Origin: Reyranella massiliensis 521
GTDB lineage: Bacteria > Pseudomonadota > Alphaproteobacteria > Reyranellales > Reyranellaceae
DNA: 42,062 bases
NCBI GenBank assembly: GCA_945860205.1
Contig: CAMARK010000037.1
Location: 1-42,062 of the forward strand
Direction of reading: 5' to 3'
The notes beneath the pieces were generated by a model. The model was not told where the DNA came from, searched no databases, and was given only the letters and a program-made list of their open reading frames with translations. Both the position numbers and the translations under genes were made by a program. Of the stretch, positions 1 to 7,467 are shown one piece after another. The number at the start of each line of letters is the position of its first letter. Within the stretch, counting starts at the first letter, position 1.

Positions 1-866
1 CATTCCTGGCATTTTCTCGCGACGCTCTCGTCAATCCTCACTGGGGCGAGCAGGTGACTTTCAGCTCCGGCAACGTGCTCGATGTCCGCATGGTGTTCCA
101 GGGATTGACGGAGACGGAAGCGATGACCGTGTGGGAGCCATTCGACGCATGGGTCGGGGAATGGCGTGGCGAAGTATCCGAATCAGCCGGAACCCGACTT
201 GTCGTGATGCCGGCGCGGCATTGGTGGGATTTCGAGTACAGGAAGAAGCACTTCCCAAAGTCGATTCGGGTCGATGACCGGCCCGGTGCGCCGCCCGGCC
301 GTTTCTGGTGGCAGGGCAACACCGACGAGGTCGGCATTTTCATCGCAGATTACGAGTCTGCCTGGCTCTCTGAAACTTTGCTGTCGGGCAAGAATGTCGG
401 CTCGCTTGCGCGAGCGCTGTTCGATGCATCGCGACACTACCCGGTGACGCTGCACTATAATAAGGGCCTCGCCGGCGCTACGGCTGAGCGCATCAGAGAG
501 GCACGGGAGACGCCAATTCATGCCGCCGCGCTCGATGCATTTGCGCTCGCCATCGTCGCGGGCGGCCAGCCGAAGGTCTATCCAGGGATTGCAGGCCTCG
601 GCCCCAAGGAGGATGCGGCGCGTGCGGAGGCGGCAAGGATCCGTGCTGCCTTCGGGATCGTGAGAAGCATGGCGCCGGAAAGTGGATCGTATTCGTCGGA
701 AATGAGTTTTCACGAGGCGAACTGGCGCGAGGCGGCTTGGGGGGAGCACTACCCGCGACTCCTCGACGTGAAGAGGAAGTACGATCCCGACGGCCTGTTT
801 ACGGGCCATCACCAGGTCGGGAGCGAATTCTGGACAGCCGACGGCTTTACGCGCGTGCCGAACTGA
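1..866 (+). CDS. FAD-linked oxidase, berberine-bridge (BBE) type, C-terminal part
   Basis: The reading frame is open from base 3, so the gene begins left of the window; 287 residues are visible. The C-terminus contains YDPDGLFTGHHQVGSEFW, the hallmark of the BBE domain that follows the FAD-binding domain in flavin-linked oxidases such as berberine bridge enzyme. The visible N-terminal part (NPHWGEQVTF, then a VFQGL segment) fits the substrate domain. These enzymes oxidise C-H, C-N or alcohol groups and pass electrons to O2. The flavin attachment sites lie upstream and cannot be checked. The gene sits inside the tRNA-Lys island, 78 bases upstream of a RiPP-leader-like peptide gene on the same strand, so a role in modifying that peptide is conceivable but is only an inference from position. 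An internal GTG at 54 is not a convincing start because homology continues upstream of it. Confidence 0.85.
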   Translation, partial: FLAFSRDALVNPHWGEQVTFSSGNVLDVRMVFQGLTETEAMTVWEPFDAWVGEWRGEVSESAGTRLVVMPARHWWDFEYRKKHFPKSIRVDDRPGAPPGRFWWQGNTDEVGIFIADYESAWLSETLLSGKNVGSLARALFDASRHYPVTLHYNKGLAGATAERIREARETPIHAAALDAFALAIVAGGQPKVYPGIAGLGPKEDAARAEAARIRAAFGIVRSMAPESGSYSSEMSFHEANWREAAWGEHYPRLLDVKRKYDPDGLFTGHHQVGSEFWTADGFTRVPN

Positions 867-944
867 TGTTCGATGCCTCGTGGTCGGCCAGCTGCCACTC
901 AACGGCTTGGCTTTCTGTAACTGCGCCCTGCACAGGAGGACATC

Positions 945-1073
945 ATGTCCGAACTTGAAATGAAGACCGAAGCCGAAGTGGAAGACTTCACCGACGAGCT
1001 GTCCGACGAGGCGCTCGATCGGGCGGAGGGGACCCCAGGAAGGCTAAGCGACCATCGGTGTAGCCCCTCGTAG
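945..1073 (+). CDS. short RiPP-leader-like peptide (42 aa)
   Basis: A 42-codon frame starts at ATG 945, with a strong ribosome binding site (AGGAGGA, 934-940) 4-5 bases upstream. The first 29 residues are acidic and contain FTDELSDEALDRAEG, resembling the ELSDEELxxVxGG leaders of ribosomally made, post-translationally modified peptides. The last residues (TPGRLSDHRCSPS) have one Cys and overlap the 3' end of the oppositely oriented HTH gene, so the original core may have been replaced when the recombinase module arrived. No transporter or recognisable modification enzyme is in view except the upstream flavin oxidase. The ribosome binding site and acidic leader are seen directly; the precursor role is inferred. 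It could instead be a small acidic protein of other function or a gene remnant. Confidence 0.55.
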   Translation: MSELEMKTEAEVEDFTDELSDEALDRAEGTPGRLSDHRCSPS

Positions 1074-1238
1074 AATATTGTAGGTAGTCCCTACCCCGAT
1101 ATTCAGCATCCTTGCGATCTGACGGATCGGCTTCCCCTGATCACGAAGTCGTTTCACCGCAGACCGAACCGCATCATTCACGTTGGACGGGGTACTGCAC
1201 TTGATGCCGTTTGCTTTTGCGAGCATCCGCCTAGTCAC
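1044..1238 (-). CDS. small HTH protein resembling a resolvase C-terminal domain (64 aa)
   Basis: The 64-residue product consists mainly of a helix-turn-helix (RQIARMLNIGVGTTYNIL) very like the last 40 residues of the serine recombinase encoded upstream (IGVGTTQKIL). It has no catalytic domain. The start is a GTG at 1238, nine bases after the integrase stop, so it is the third gene of a leftward operon of serine recombinase, tyrosine integrase and HTH protein. It may be a free DNA-binding remnant of a second resolvase or a small accessory factor that steers integrase direction or controls the operon. The similarity is seen; the accessory role is inferred. Its 3' end overlaps the end of the peptide gene on the other strand. 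Confidence 0.55.
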   Translation of the reverse strand: MTRRMLAKANGIKCSTPSNVNDAVRSAVKRLRDQGKPIRQIARMLNIGVGTTYNILRGATPMVA

Positions 1239-1246
1239 CGTCGCTC

Positions 1247-2485
1247 TTAGCCGTTATCGCCAAAGCTATGTAGGTTTCGCGCCATCTCAGCATTCATCGG
1301 CAAATGTCGCGCGTAGAATCGTTCGATCTGATCAACGCTCGTCCCTGCATTTTTTGCTAGATTGAAGATGTTGACCCTGCCTTGCGACAATACCAATCGC
1401 ATGCATATCGCTGTATGGCGCAACGAGTAGACCGTATGCTCGGAATTACCGTATCGGTCTTTTTTTAGATCTGCGCGATCCAAGACAGCGTTGAATTGAT
1501 TCTGAATTACTCGACGAGCGTGATCACGATCCTTGTACTTGGGTAGGAATAGATAATCGTCACTACTGCCATCGTAACGCTTCTTGATTCGTTGATAGAC
1601 AGAAACGGCGGCGGGCATGGTGTTTGAGATTCGATGTCCCGTCTTTCCGTCGCGGACGGTCATGATGAGGCGCTTGGGGTTGTCGGCGATGGAGATGTCG
1701 CGATGTGTGAGCGCATAGATTTCACTGTAAGTTGGTCGCAGGAAGCTGTGTGTCATGAACAGTATAAAATCGTAGAGTTCGGTGGTGATGGTCACATTTC
1801 TTACGACGATCTTCTCTTCTGCCAACTTTAGAGCCGTTGTCTTTAGCAGGGCGTATTCGTCGTTCTCCTCGGAGACGAGTGGCTGGAAGCGAAAGAACGG
1901 GCGAGGATTATCTTTGCGTTTCTGACGAGGGGTACTTGGCACTGCGTCAATGACGCCCTCGGTCTGCGCGAGGCTGAGAACTTTTCGAAACGCGACGGCG
2001 ATATGGTTCAGCGTTCCTGCGCTTAGCTGTGAGTCAGATTGTCGAATCGAATTGATATACTTGAGGTAGTCCTTGGTCTGGATTGCGCGAATGTCCTGAG
2101 ATCGAAAAAACTTGATTGCACCCCAGGTTGGGTTGTTGAGCAGGTTTTTGGTGTTGTTGGAAGCACGTGAACTGATTTCACCAGCTTCCCCACGTACTTT
2201 CTCGATTTGAACCAGCCGATCGGCAAAGTGTTCGAATGTGAGATCCTTGGCAGTCGCGATCAGTAAGCCTCGCGTGCCCATCGCCGACAAGAAATCCTCG
2301 GCAATGGAAATGGCTTCCACTCTGGTGGTCGCCTTTGTCGTCTTGACGACGCGCTTCTTCTTTGACGGAACCCAAATCCGAACGCGCCAGAATGGGCTCG
2401 CTTTGACTCGATAGATAGCAAGCCCACGACGAAGAATGACGATCTTGCCGTCAAGCGCGTTCCTACTTTGCTTACGCTGGGTCAC
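1247..2485 (-). CDS. tyrosine-type site-specific integrase
   Basis: The 412-residue protein has the phage-integrase fold: an N-terminal arm and SAM-like core-binding region (about 80-190) and a C-terminal catalytic domain. Catalytic candidates are R250 (FLRPTYSEIYAL), K281 (RDGKTGHR), R356 in YSLRH and the nucleophile Y391 (IERFYARH). The usual third His/Trp box reads NAGTS here, a common variation. The start is GTG 2485, overlapping the serine recombinase stop (GTGA), which indicates translational coupling. It probably integrates and excises the island at the tRNA-Lys gene, because an att-like tRNA fragment lies at 3172-3218 on the same end. Base composition is visibly poorer in G+C than the genes after 3235. 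Confidence 0.9.
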   Translation of the reverse strand: MTQRKQSRNALDGKIVILRRGLAIYRVKASPFWRVRIWVPSKKKRVVKTTKATTRVEAISIAEDFLSAMGTRGLLIATAKDLTFEHFADRLVQIEKVRGEAGEISSRASNNTKNLLNNPTWGAIKFFRSQDIRAIQTKDYLKYINSIRQSDSQLSAGTLNHIAVAFRKVLSLAQTEGVIDAVPSTPRQKRKDNPRPFFRFQPLVSEENDEYALLKTTALKLAEEKIVVRNVTITTELYDFILFMTHSFLRPTYSEIYALTHRDISIADNPKRLIMTVRDGKTGHRISNTMPAAVSVYQRIKKRYDGSSDDYLFLPKYKDRDHARRVIQNQFNAVLDRADLKKDRYGNSEHTVYSLRHTAICMRLVLSQGRVNIFNLAKNAGTSVDQIERFYARHLPMNAEMARNLHSFGDNG

Positions 2486-3081
2486 GCTGCGGCAAGGATT
2501 TTCTGGGTGGTGCCCACGCCTATCTTCAATTGCTTCGCGATATGATGAATGCTGTGCCCGCTGGACCGAAGCATCTTGACGCTTGTAATAACACTGGGGT
2601 GTCCAGCGACGGACGGACGACCAAGCTTCTTTCCTTCGGCACGAGCGCGAGCCAGTCCTGCATTGATGCGCTCTCTGATAAGCTCGCGTTCATATTCACC
2701 GAGTGCAGAGAAGATCGAAAAGGTCATTCGACCTGCTGGTGTGGCAGTGTTGATGGATTGCTGGAGGATGAACAAATCGACGCCCGCAGCCTGTACCTCG
2801 GTCATGAAGGAAACGAGATGCTGAATACTACGTCCGAGCCGATCAATCGACCATGCCATCACGACATCGATTTCATGTCGCTGGATCATTTGAAACAAGC
2901 GGTCGAAGCCAGGACGGTGCTCTCTGCCTTTGGCGCCACTGATCCCGTCATCGACAAGCTCAGCCACGACATTCCAGCCAAAGTGTTCGGCGCTCTTGCG
3001 AAGCTCAAGCAACTGGTTCGAGACTTCTTGATGGTTGGTGGAAACCCTGGCGTAAATGACGGCGCGGCGAGCAGGCGACAT
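2482..3081 (-). CDS. serine recombinase, resolvase/invertase family
   Basis: The 199 residues are the normal size for a small resolvase or invertase. The catalytic domain begins YARVSTNHQ with nucleophile S14, followed by DDGISG, RPGFDRL and SIDRLGRS with the supporting arginines. The long E-helix region (about 100-140) leads to a C-terminal helix-turn-helix ending IGVGTTQKILAAA. The start is ATG 3081. Expression probably begins in the 3085-3165 interval, which contains repeated GATACAC boxes. It is the first gene of the recombinase operon and overlaps the tyrosine integrase start by four bases. It may resolve dimers, invert a segment or regulate its own operon; the sequence does not say which. 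Confidence 0.92.
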   Translation of the reverse strand: MSPARRAVIYARVSTNHQEVSNQLLELRKSAEHFGWNVVAELVDDGISGAKGREHRPGFDRLFQMIQRHEIDVVMAWSIDRLGRSIQHLVSFMTEVQAAGVDLFILQQSINTATPAGRMTFSIFSALGEYERELIRERINAGLARARAEGKKLGRPSVAGHPSVITSVKMLRSSGHSIHHIAKQLKIGVGTTQKILAAA

Positions 3082-3086
3082 GGAAC

Positions 3087-3134
3087 GTGTATCTCCCTAA
3101 AAGACAAGGAAAATGATACACATATTGATACACA
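3087..3134. repeat. three GATACAC boxes upstream of the recombinase operon
   Basis: On the plus strand GATACAC occurs at 3115-3121 and 3127-3133, within the longer direct repeat TGATACACA at a 12-base period. It also occurs inverted as GTGTATC at 3087-3093. The boxes lie between the serine recombinase start and the tRNA fragment. Their position fits arm-type binding sites for the integrase or an operator for the operon's own HTH proteins. The repeats are seen directly; the binding role is inferred. Confidence 0.6.
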
Positions 3135-3138
3135 AAGT

Positions 3139-3161
3139 CTATAAGTCATTGTAATTTATAG
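3139..3161. repeat. short AT-rich inverted repeat beside the att site
   Basis: CTATAA (3139-3144) is matched by TTATAG (3156-3161) around an 11-base spacer, just inside the island from the tRNA fragment. It could be an accessory site for recombinase binding or part of the recombinase promoter. The arms are only six bases and AT-rich, so chance is possible. Confidence 0.3.
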
Positions 3162-3171
3162 TTACTGCGCT

Positions 3172-3218
<47 letters not shown>

Positions 3219-3234
3219 TTGCCGGACTGCACTG

Positions 3235-3259
3235 AAGCCCCGATCGTTCGGGGCTTTTT
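3235..3259 (+). terminator. rho-independent terminator after the tRNA end
   Basis: AAGCCCCGA (3235-3243) pairs perfectly with TCGGGGCTT (3248-3256) around a four-base loop, with a T run ending at 3259. It lies 16 bases after the tRNA CCA, as expected for the original tRNA-Lys transcript terminator. Confidence 0.85.
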
Positions 3260-3290
3260 CACGCGCGTTTCACGGCTCGAAGGGGCGGCA

Positions 3291-4484
3291 ATGCGTTGGG
3301 ACATATCGGCCGACCGGAACAAGCGGGGCGTGGTCGTCGAACTGGCCCGCAAGGCGGTCGCGCTGCGACCCGACGATGCGCGGCAGTGGGAGCTGCTCAC
3401 GCACGCCCTGCTCCTGATGGAGCGGGACGACGAGGCTGTTGCGGTCTTGGCCGATGCGGTCGCCAGGCCGCCCGCGGCGCCCAAGCTCTCTCTCATGCTC
3501 GCGGACATCCATCATCGGCTGGGCCGCGGCGATCTCTTCGATCGGGTCATGCGCCAGGTCCCGGAGATCCCGGCCAACGATCTGCCGACGACGTTGCACC
3601 GTCTTGAATTGCTCATGAAGGCTGCTGCTGCCGCGAACGACGCCGGCCAGATCGCGCGTGAAATCCTGGCGCGCGACCCGACCCACGATGCGGCGATGGA
3701 ATGCCTGGCCTACGCCCTGAAGGGCAACCCTGAAGCCATGATCCCGATCTGCCGGGCGGCGCTCGATCGCAAGGCCGGCCACGTCCTGGCGCGCTACGAG
3801 CTGGCGGCTGCCTGCGCCCGCCTGGGGCGCTCGGACGAAGCGCGGAAGCTGATCGATCTCGATCGCTTCGTCCTCGATCGCTTCGTCACGGTGACCGACC
3901 TGGTGGCAGCGGGAGAGTACGCGGCACCTGGCGCATTCGAAGGCGCCTTGAGCGGCGAGATCACCCGCAATCCGACCCTGAAGCCCGATCCGGCGGGCAA
4001 AGCAACAAGAGGCGGCCTGCAGACCGCGGCCGATCTTGCTTCTGCGCCCGACGGGGCGGTCGCCGCCTTGATGGGCCTGTTGCGCTCCGCGGTGGATACC
4101 TTCGTCGCCGGCTTGCCCGGCCGATCGGACGATCCCTTCATCGCGGCGCGTCCCGAGAGGGCGGCGCTCCACGCCTGGGCCGTGGTCTACCCGGGCGAGG
4201 GTTTCCAAAAGTCGCACATTCATCATTCGGGCTGGCTGAGTGGCGTCTATTACGTCACGGCGCCAAAACTCTCCCGCGGTGACGATCCCCGCGCCGGCTG
4301 CCTGGCGCTCGGCCGCCTCGACCTGCCGCAAGGCAGAGAGTCGCCCTGGGGCGTCAGGGACATCCGGCCGGTGCCGGGCCGTCTGGTCCTGTTCCCGTCC
4401 TTCGTGCCGCACGCGACGCTGCCGACGAAATCGCCCGAGCCCCGGATCTGCGTCGCCTTCGACGTCGTTCCCTGCGCGCCCTAG
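3291..4484 (+). CDS. TPR protein with C-terminal 2OG-Fe(II) oxygenase domain
   Basis: The start ATG 3291 has AGGGGCGG just upstream; the frame extends back to a TTG at 3219, but that would run through the tRNA terminator. Residues 1 to about 190 are helical TPR-like repeats (for example AVALRPDDARQWELLTHALL). Residues about 260-397 form a putative 2-oxoglutarate/Fe(II) oxygenase domain: first His box SHIHHSGWLSGVYYV (H309, H311 or H312 as candidate ligands), then LVLFPSFVPHAT with H374 and R385 as the likely 2OG-binding Arg. This TPR-plus-oxygenase arrangement is widespread in alphaproteobacteria, probably hydroxylating a protein or small molecule, but the substrate is unknown. It ends tail to tail with the DinB gene on the four bases CTAG. 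Confidence 0.82.
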   Translation: MRWDISADRNKRGVVVELARKAVALRPDDARQWELLTHALLLMERDDEAVAVLADAVARPPAAPKLSLMLADIHHRLGRGDLFDRVMRQVPEIPANDLPTTLHRLELLMKAAAAANDAGQIAREILARDPTHDAAMECLAYALKGNPEAMIPICRAALDRKAGHVLARYELAAACARLGRSDEARKLIDLDRFVLDRFVTVTDLVAAGEYAAPGAFEGALSGEITRNPTLKPDPAGKATRGGLQTAADLASAPDGAVAALMGLLRSAVDTFVAGLPGRSDDPFIAARPERAALHAWAVVYPGEGFQKSHIHHSGWLSGVYYVTAPKLSRGDDPRAGCLALGRLDLPQGRESPWGVRDIRPVPGRLVLFPSFVPHATLPTKSPEPRICVAFDVVPCAP

Positions 4485-4999
4485 GCGCGTCCGGCCTCAA
4501 CCTCGCGCTGATAGAAGAGCAGATCGAGTTCGGGCGCCGGCCGGCCGAGCGAGGTCAGGATCATGTGCGCGTGGCCGCGATGGTGGGTCTGGTGATTGAA
4601 CCAGTGGTCGAGCGCCGGCATCAGCGGCTGCACGAATTCCTCCTGCGTCGAGACGCGGCGGTAGCGGATCATGCCCTGCAACCGCGCCTCGTCGAGACCG
4701 TTGACCCAGGTGACGATTTCACGGTCGAAGGCGGTGCGCGTGGCATCGAGGTCGGCCAGGCGGTCGTGCAGGATGGCGTCCAGCCGCTCAGGCGCCTCGC
4801 CTTCGCCGGTGAAGCGCTTCATCCAGATACGGTCGGTCGCCAGCAGATGGTTGAGCGTGCCGTACATCGATTTGAAGAACGCGCCGCGGTCGGCACGGTA
4901 ATCGGCATCGGACAACAACGCCGCGGCGTCGTAGAGGCGGCGGTTGGCCCAGGCATTGTAGCTCGCGAACATGGTGTAGTGCGATTTCATGGCGTGCAT
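4481..4999 (-). CDS. DinB family protein
   Basis: The 172-residue four-helix-bundle protein has the DinB/YfiT metal-site pattern: a His in GTLNHLLATDRIW (residue 51 from the first Met) and HQTHHRGHAH near residues 136-145, giving three His ligands for a divalent metal. Members are thiol-dependent metal enzymes or damage-inducible proteins; the specific reaction here cannot be told. ATG 4999 has GAGG four bases upstream; a second ATG at 4990 would be 13 bases away, so the first is preferred. The stop codon shares CTAG with the convergent TPR/oxygenase gene. Confidence 0.87.
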   Translation of the reverse strand: MHAMKSHYTMFASYNAWANRRLYDAAALLSDADYRADRGAFFKSMYGTLNHLLATDRIWMKRFTGEGEAPERLDAILHDRLADLDATRTAFDREIVTWVNGLDEARLQGMIRYRRVSTQEEFVQPLMPALDHWFNHQTHHRGHAHMILTSLGRPAPELDLLFYQREVEAGRA

Positions 5000-5071
5000 A
5001 CTGCCTCAGCGAAGAACGACATCAAGATTGATTGATTCATTCAACCTCGCAAGCGCGACCGGGGGTCCGAC

Positions 5072-6157
5072 ATGAGTAGGCGAATCGGAATCCTCACCAG
5101 CGGCGGCGATTGTGCCGGACTCAACGCCGTGATCCGCGCGGCCGCCCTGCGCGCGCATCACGGCTACGGCTGGACGACGATCGGTATCGGCCGCGGCACG
5201 CTCGGTTTGCTGGAGCGTCCGGTCGAGGCCGTGACGCTGGATCCCGCGCGTCTCGATTCGTCGCTCGCGCGCCAGGGCGGCACCTTCCTCGGCAGCACCA
5301 ACCGCGGCGATCCCTTCGCCTATCCCATGCCGGACGGCAGCCTCAAAGATCGCTCCGGCGAGATGGTCGAGGGCCTAAAACAGCTTCGTCTCGATGGGTT
5401 GATCGGCGTCGGCGGCGACGGCAGCCTGGATATCCTGCGCCGCCTGTTGGCGCCGTCGGGCGTGCCGTTCGTCGGGGTCCCGAAGACCATCGACAACGAT
5501 GTCGGCCAGACCGAGCGTGCCGTCGGCTACTCGACGGCCGTCGCCATCGCCACCGAGGCGCTCGACCGGCTGCAGCCGACCGGCGCCAGCCATGAGCGCG
5601 TCATGGTGCTGGAGGTGATGGGCCGCGACGCCGGCCACATCGCCATCGCTGCCGGCATCGCGGGCGGGGCCGACGTCGTGCTGATCCCCGAGGTGCGCTG
5701 GAGCGTCGATCGCGTCGTCGGCCATATCGCCCGCCTGCGCGCCGAGGGCCGCACCTCGGCGCTGGTCGTGGTGGCCGAGGCCGCCGGGCAATCCGACGAG
5801 GCGGTCGACGAAGCGGCCGATGCCGCGGCCGACGCGCCCGACCATGGCGTCGGCGAATGGCTGGCCAAGCGGCTGGCCAAGGCCACCGGCGCCGAGGCGC
5901 GCGCCACGGTGCTGGGCCACGTCCAGCGCGGCGCCATGCCTACCGCGGAGGACCGCCTGCTCGCCTCGGCGCTGGGCGTCCGCGCGGTCGACGTGCTGGC
6001 CGACGGCAAGGGCGACCGCATGGTGGCGTGGTGGAACCGGCAGGTGATCGACGTGCCGCTGGAAAAGGTGGTGGGCCGCTCGCGCACCGTCGATCCCGGC
6101 GGCGCGTTGATCCGCACCGCGCGGGCGCTCGGCATCTGTCTGGGTGACGCCATCTAA
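5072..6157 (+). CDS. pfkA: 6-phosphofructokinase, group III type
   Basis: The 361-residue cytosolic enzyme phosphorylates fructose 6-phosphate to the 1,6-bisphosphate. Visible motifs are the N-terminal GILTSGGDCAGLNAVIR, GGDGS at 114-118, PKTIDND at 137-143 with the catalytic Asp (D141), and EVMGRDAGH at 181-189. Two positions set the phosphoryl donor in this family: G117 (E. coli Gly104) is ATP-type, while K138 (E. coli Gly124) is the Lys seen in pyrophosphate enzymes and many group III ATP enzymes. ATP use is more likely, but pyrophosphate cannot be excluded. Many alphaproteobacteria lack this enzyme and use the Entner-Doudoroff route, so its presence is metabolically informative. It converges with prmB, overlapping at the stops. 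Confidence 0.92.
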   Translation: MSRRIGILTSGGDCAGLNAVIRAAALRAHHGYGWTTIGIGRGTLGLLERPVEAVTLDPARLDSSLARQGGTFLGSTNRGDPFAYPMPDGSLKDRSGEMVEGLKQLRLDGLIGVGGDGSLDILRRLLAPSGVPFVGVPKTIDNDVGQTERAVGYSTAVAIATEALDRLQPTGASHERVMVLEVMGRDAGHIAIAAGIAGGADVVLIPEVRWSVDRVVGHIARLRAEGRTSALVVVAEAAGQSDEAVDEAADAAADAPDHGVGEWLAKRLAKATGAEARATVLGHVQRGAMPTAEDRLLASALGVRAVDVLADGKGDRMVAWWNRQVIDVPLEKVVGRSRTVDPGGALIRTARALGICLGDAI

Positions 6158-7044
6158 GCGAGGTCCTTCCGCGCGATCCAGAAGACTTCGCCCTCGCTCT
6201 GCTCGGTGTCGAGCCAGAGGAAGGGCAGGCGGGGATAGGCGGCTTCCAGCGGCCGGCGGCCGCGGCCGATCTCGCAGAGGAGGTTGCCGTCCTTGGCGAG
6301 ATGCCGCGGCGCCTCGGCCAGGATGCGGTGCACCAGTTTTAGCCCGTCGTCGCCCGCGGCCAGCGCCAGGCGCGGCTCGTGGCGATACTCCGGGGGCAGC
6401 TTCGCCATGCCGCGGCCATCGACGTAGGGCGGATTGCTGAGGATCAGGTCGTAGCGCTTGCCAGCGAGAGGCGCGAAGAGATCGCCGCGATGAAGCGTGA
6501 TGCGATCGCCGAGGCGATGGTCGGCGACGTTGCGCCGGGCCAGCGCGAGCGCACCGGCCGACAGATCGACCGCGTCGATCCGGGCTCGCGGAAACACGAG
6601 GGCGGCCAGGATGGCGAGACAGCCCGAGCCGGTACAGAGGTCGAGGACGCGGCGCACGCGTGCGGGATCGCCCAGCGGCAAGGCGCCGCCGATCAGAAGA
6701 TCGCCGATGAAGGAGCGCGGGATCAGCGCCCGCTTGTCGGCGCGAAAACGCACGCCATGCATGTAGGCCGCGCCTACCAGGTAGGGGGCCGGCAGCCGCA
6801 GTGCCACGCGCGCCTCGATCAGGGTGAGCAGGCGTGCGCGCTCAGTGGCGGTGGGCTTGAGGTCGAGCCAGGGATCGAGCGCGTGGACCGGCAGACGCAG
6901 CGCCTCGAGCACCAGGAAGGCCGCCTCGTCGACGGCATTGGTGGTGCCGTGGCCGTAGGCCAGGCGGGCGGCCCGGAAGCGGCGAACCGCGAACCGGAAG
7001 AAGTCGCCCAGGGTGACGAGAGAGGGTTTGGTGGGGCGGGGCAT
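6154..7044 (-). CDS. prmB: ribosomal protein uL3 N5-glutamine methyltransferase PrmB
   Basis: The 296-residue SAM-dependent methyltransferase has an N-terminal helical substrate domain with AYGHGTTNAVDEAA, which is specific to PrmB rather than the release-factor enzyme PrmC. It continues with IPRSFIGDLL, the SAM-binding DLCTGSGCLAI and the catalytic NPPYVDGRG, which holds the substrate glutamine. It methylates a Gln in ribosomal protein uL3 during 50S assembly. The start ATG 7044 lies 20 bases from the divergent thioredoxin-like gene, so the two promoters must overlap. Length is close to the family norm of about 300 residues. Confidence 0.92.
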   Translation of the reverse strand: MPRPTKPSLVTLGDFFRFAVRRFRAARLAYGHGTTNAVDEAAFLVLEALRLPVHALDPWLDLKPTATERARLLTLIEARVALRLPAPYLVGAAYMHGVRFRADKRALIPRSFIGDLLIGGALPLGDPARVRRVLDLCTGSGCLAILAALVFPRARIDAVDLSAGALALARRNVADHRLGDRITLHRGDLFAPLAGKRYDLILSNPPYVDGRGMAKLPPEYRHEPRLALAAGDDGLKLVHRILAEAPRHLAKDGNLLCEIGRGRRPLEAAYPRLPFLWLDTEQSEGEVFWIARKDLA

Positions 7045-7064
7045 GCGGGCCTAGATTACCTCAC

Positions 7065-7463
7065 ATGAATCGCCGCGCCTTTGTTTTCGCGCCCATTGCC
7101 GCATCCTTGGCTGCCTCGACCGCACTCGGCCCGGCGCAGGCCGCGTCGGACGTCAAGATCATCTATGTCGGCGGCTGGGACTGCCCGCCCTGTACAACGT
7201 GGAAGAACACCCACAAGGCAAAATGGCTGGCCTCGCCGGAATTCCAGCAAGTGACGTGGATCGAGGTCGATCCGCCCAAACTCAGAGAAGCCTACCAGGA
7301 GCGCTACTGGCCGGGAGACCTGAAGCCGATCCTCGACCAGGTCCCGCGCAAGAGCGGTACGCCGCGCTTCCTGATCGTCAAGGACGGCAAGATCGTGTCC
7401 AACGAGTTCGGCGCCAGCAAGTGGACCGTCATTCTGGCCGACCTCAAGAAGATCCTGGAGTAG
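7065..7463 (+). CDS. exported thioredoxin-like protein
   Basis: The 132-residue product begins with a signal peptide (MNRRAFVFAPIAASLAAST, cleavage near AQA-AS) and contains a CPPC redox motif in GGWDCPPCTTWK, followed by GTPRFLIVKDGK with the cis-Pro expected of thioredoxin folds. It is likely periplasmic and takes part in disulfide exchange or reduction of a partner. It is shorter than TlpA or DsbE proteins. It precedes the CoA-transferase gene by four bases and may be co-transcribed, though the functions are not obviously related. Confidence 0.8.
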   Translation: MNRRAFVFAPIAASLAASTALGPAQAASDVKIIYVGGWDCPPCTTWKNTHKAKWLASPEFQQVTWIEVDPPKLREAYQERYWPGDLKPILDQVPRKSGTPRFLIVKDGKIVSNEFGASKWTVILADLKKILE

Positions 7464-7467
7464 TCAT

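Noticed and set aside
1..3171. Prophage
   Set aside because: Only recombinases are present; no structural, lysis or replication genes of a phage are visible in the window.
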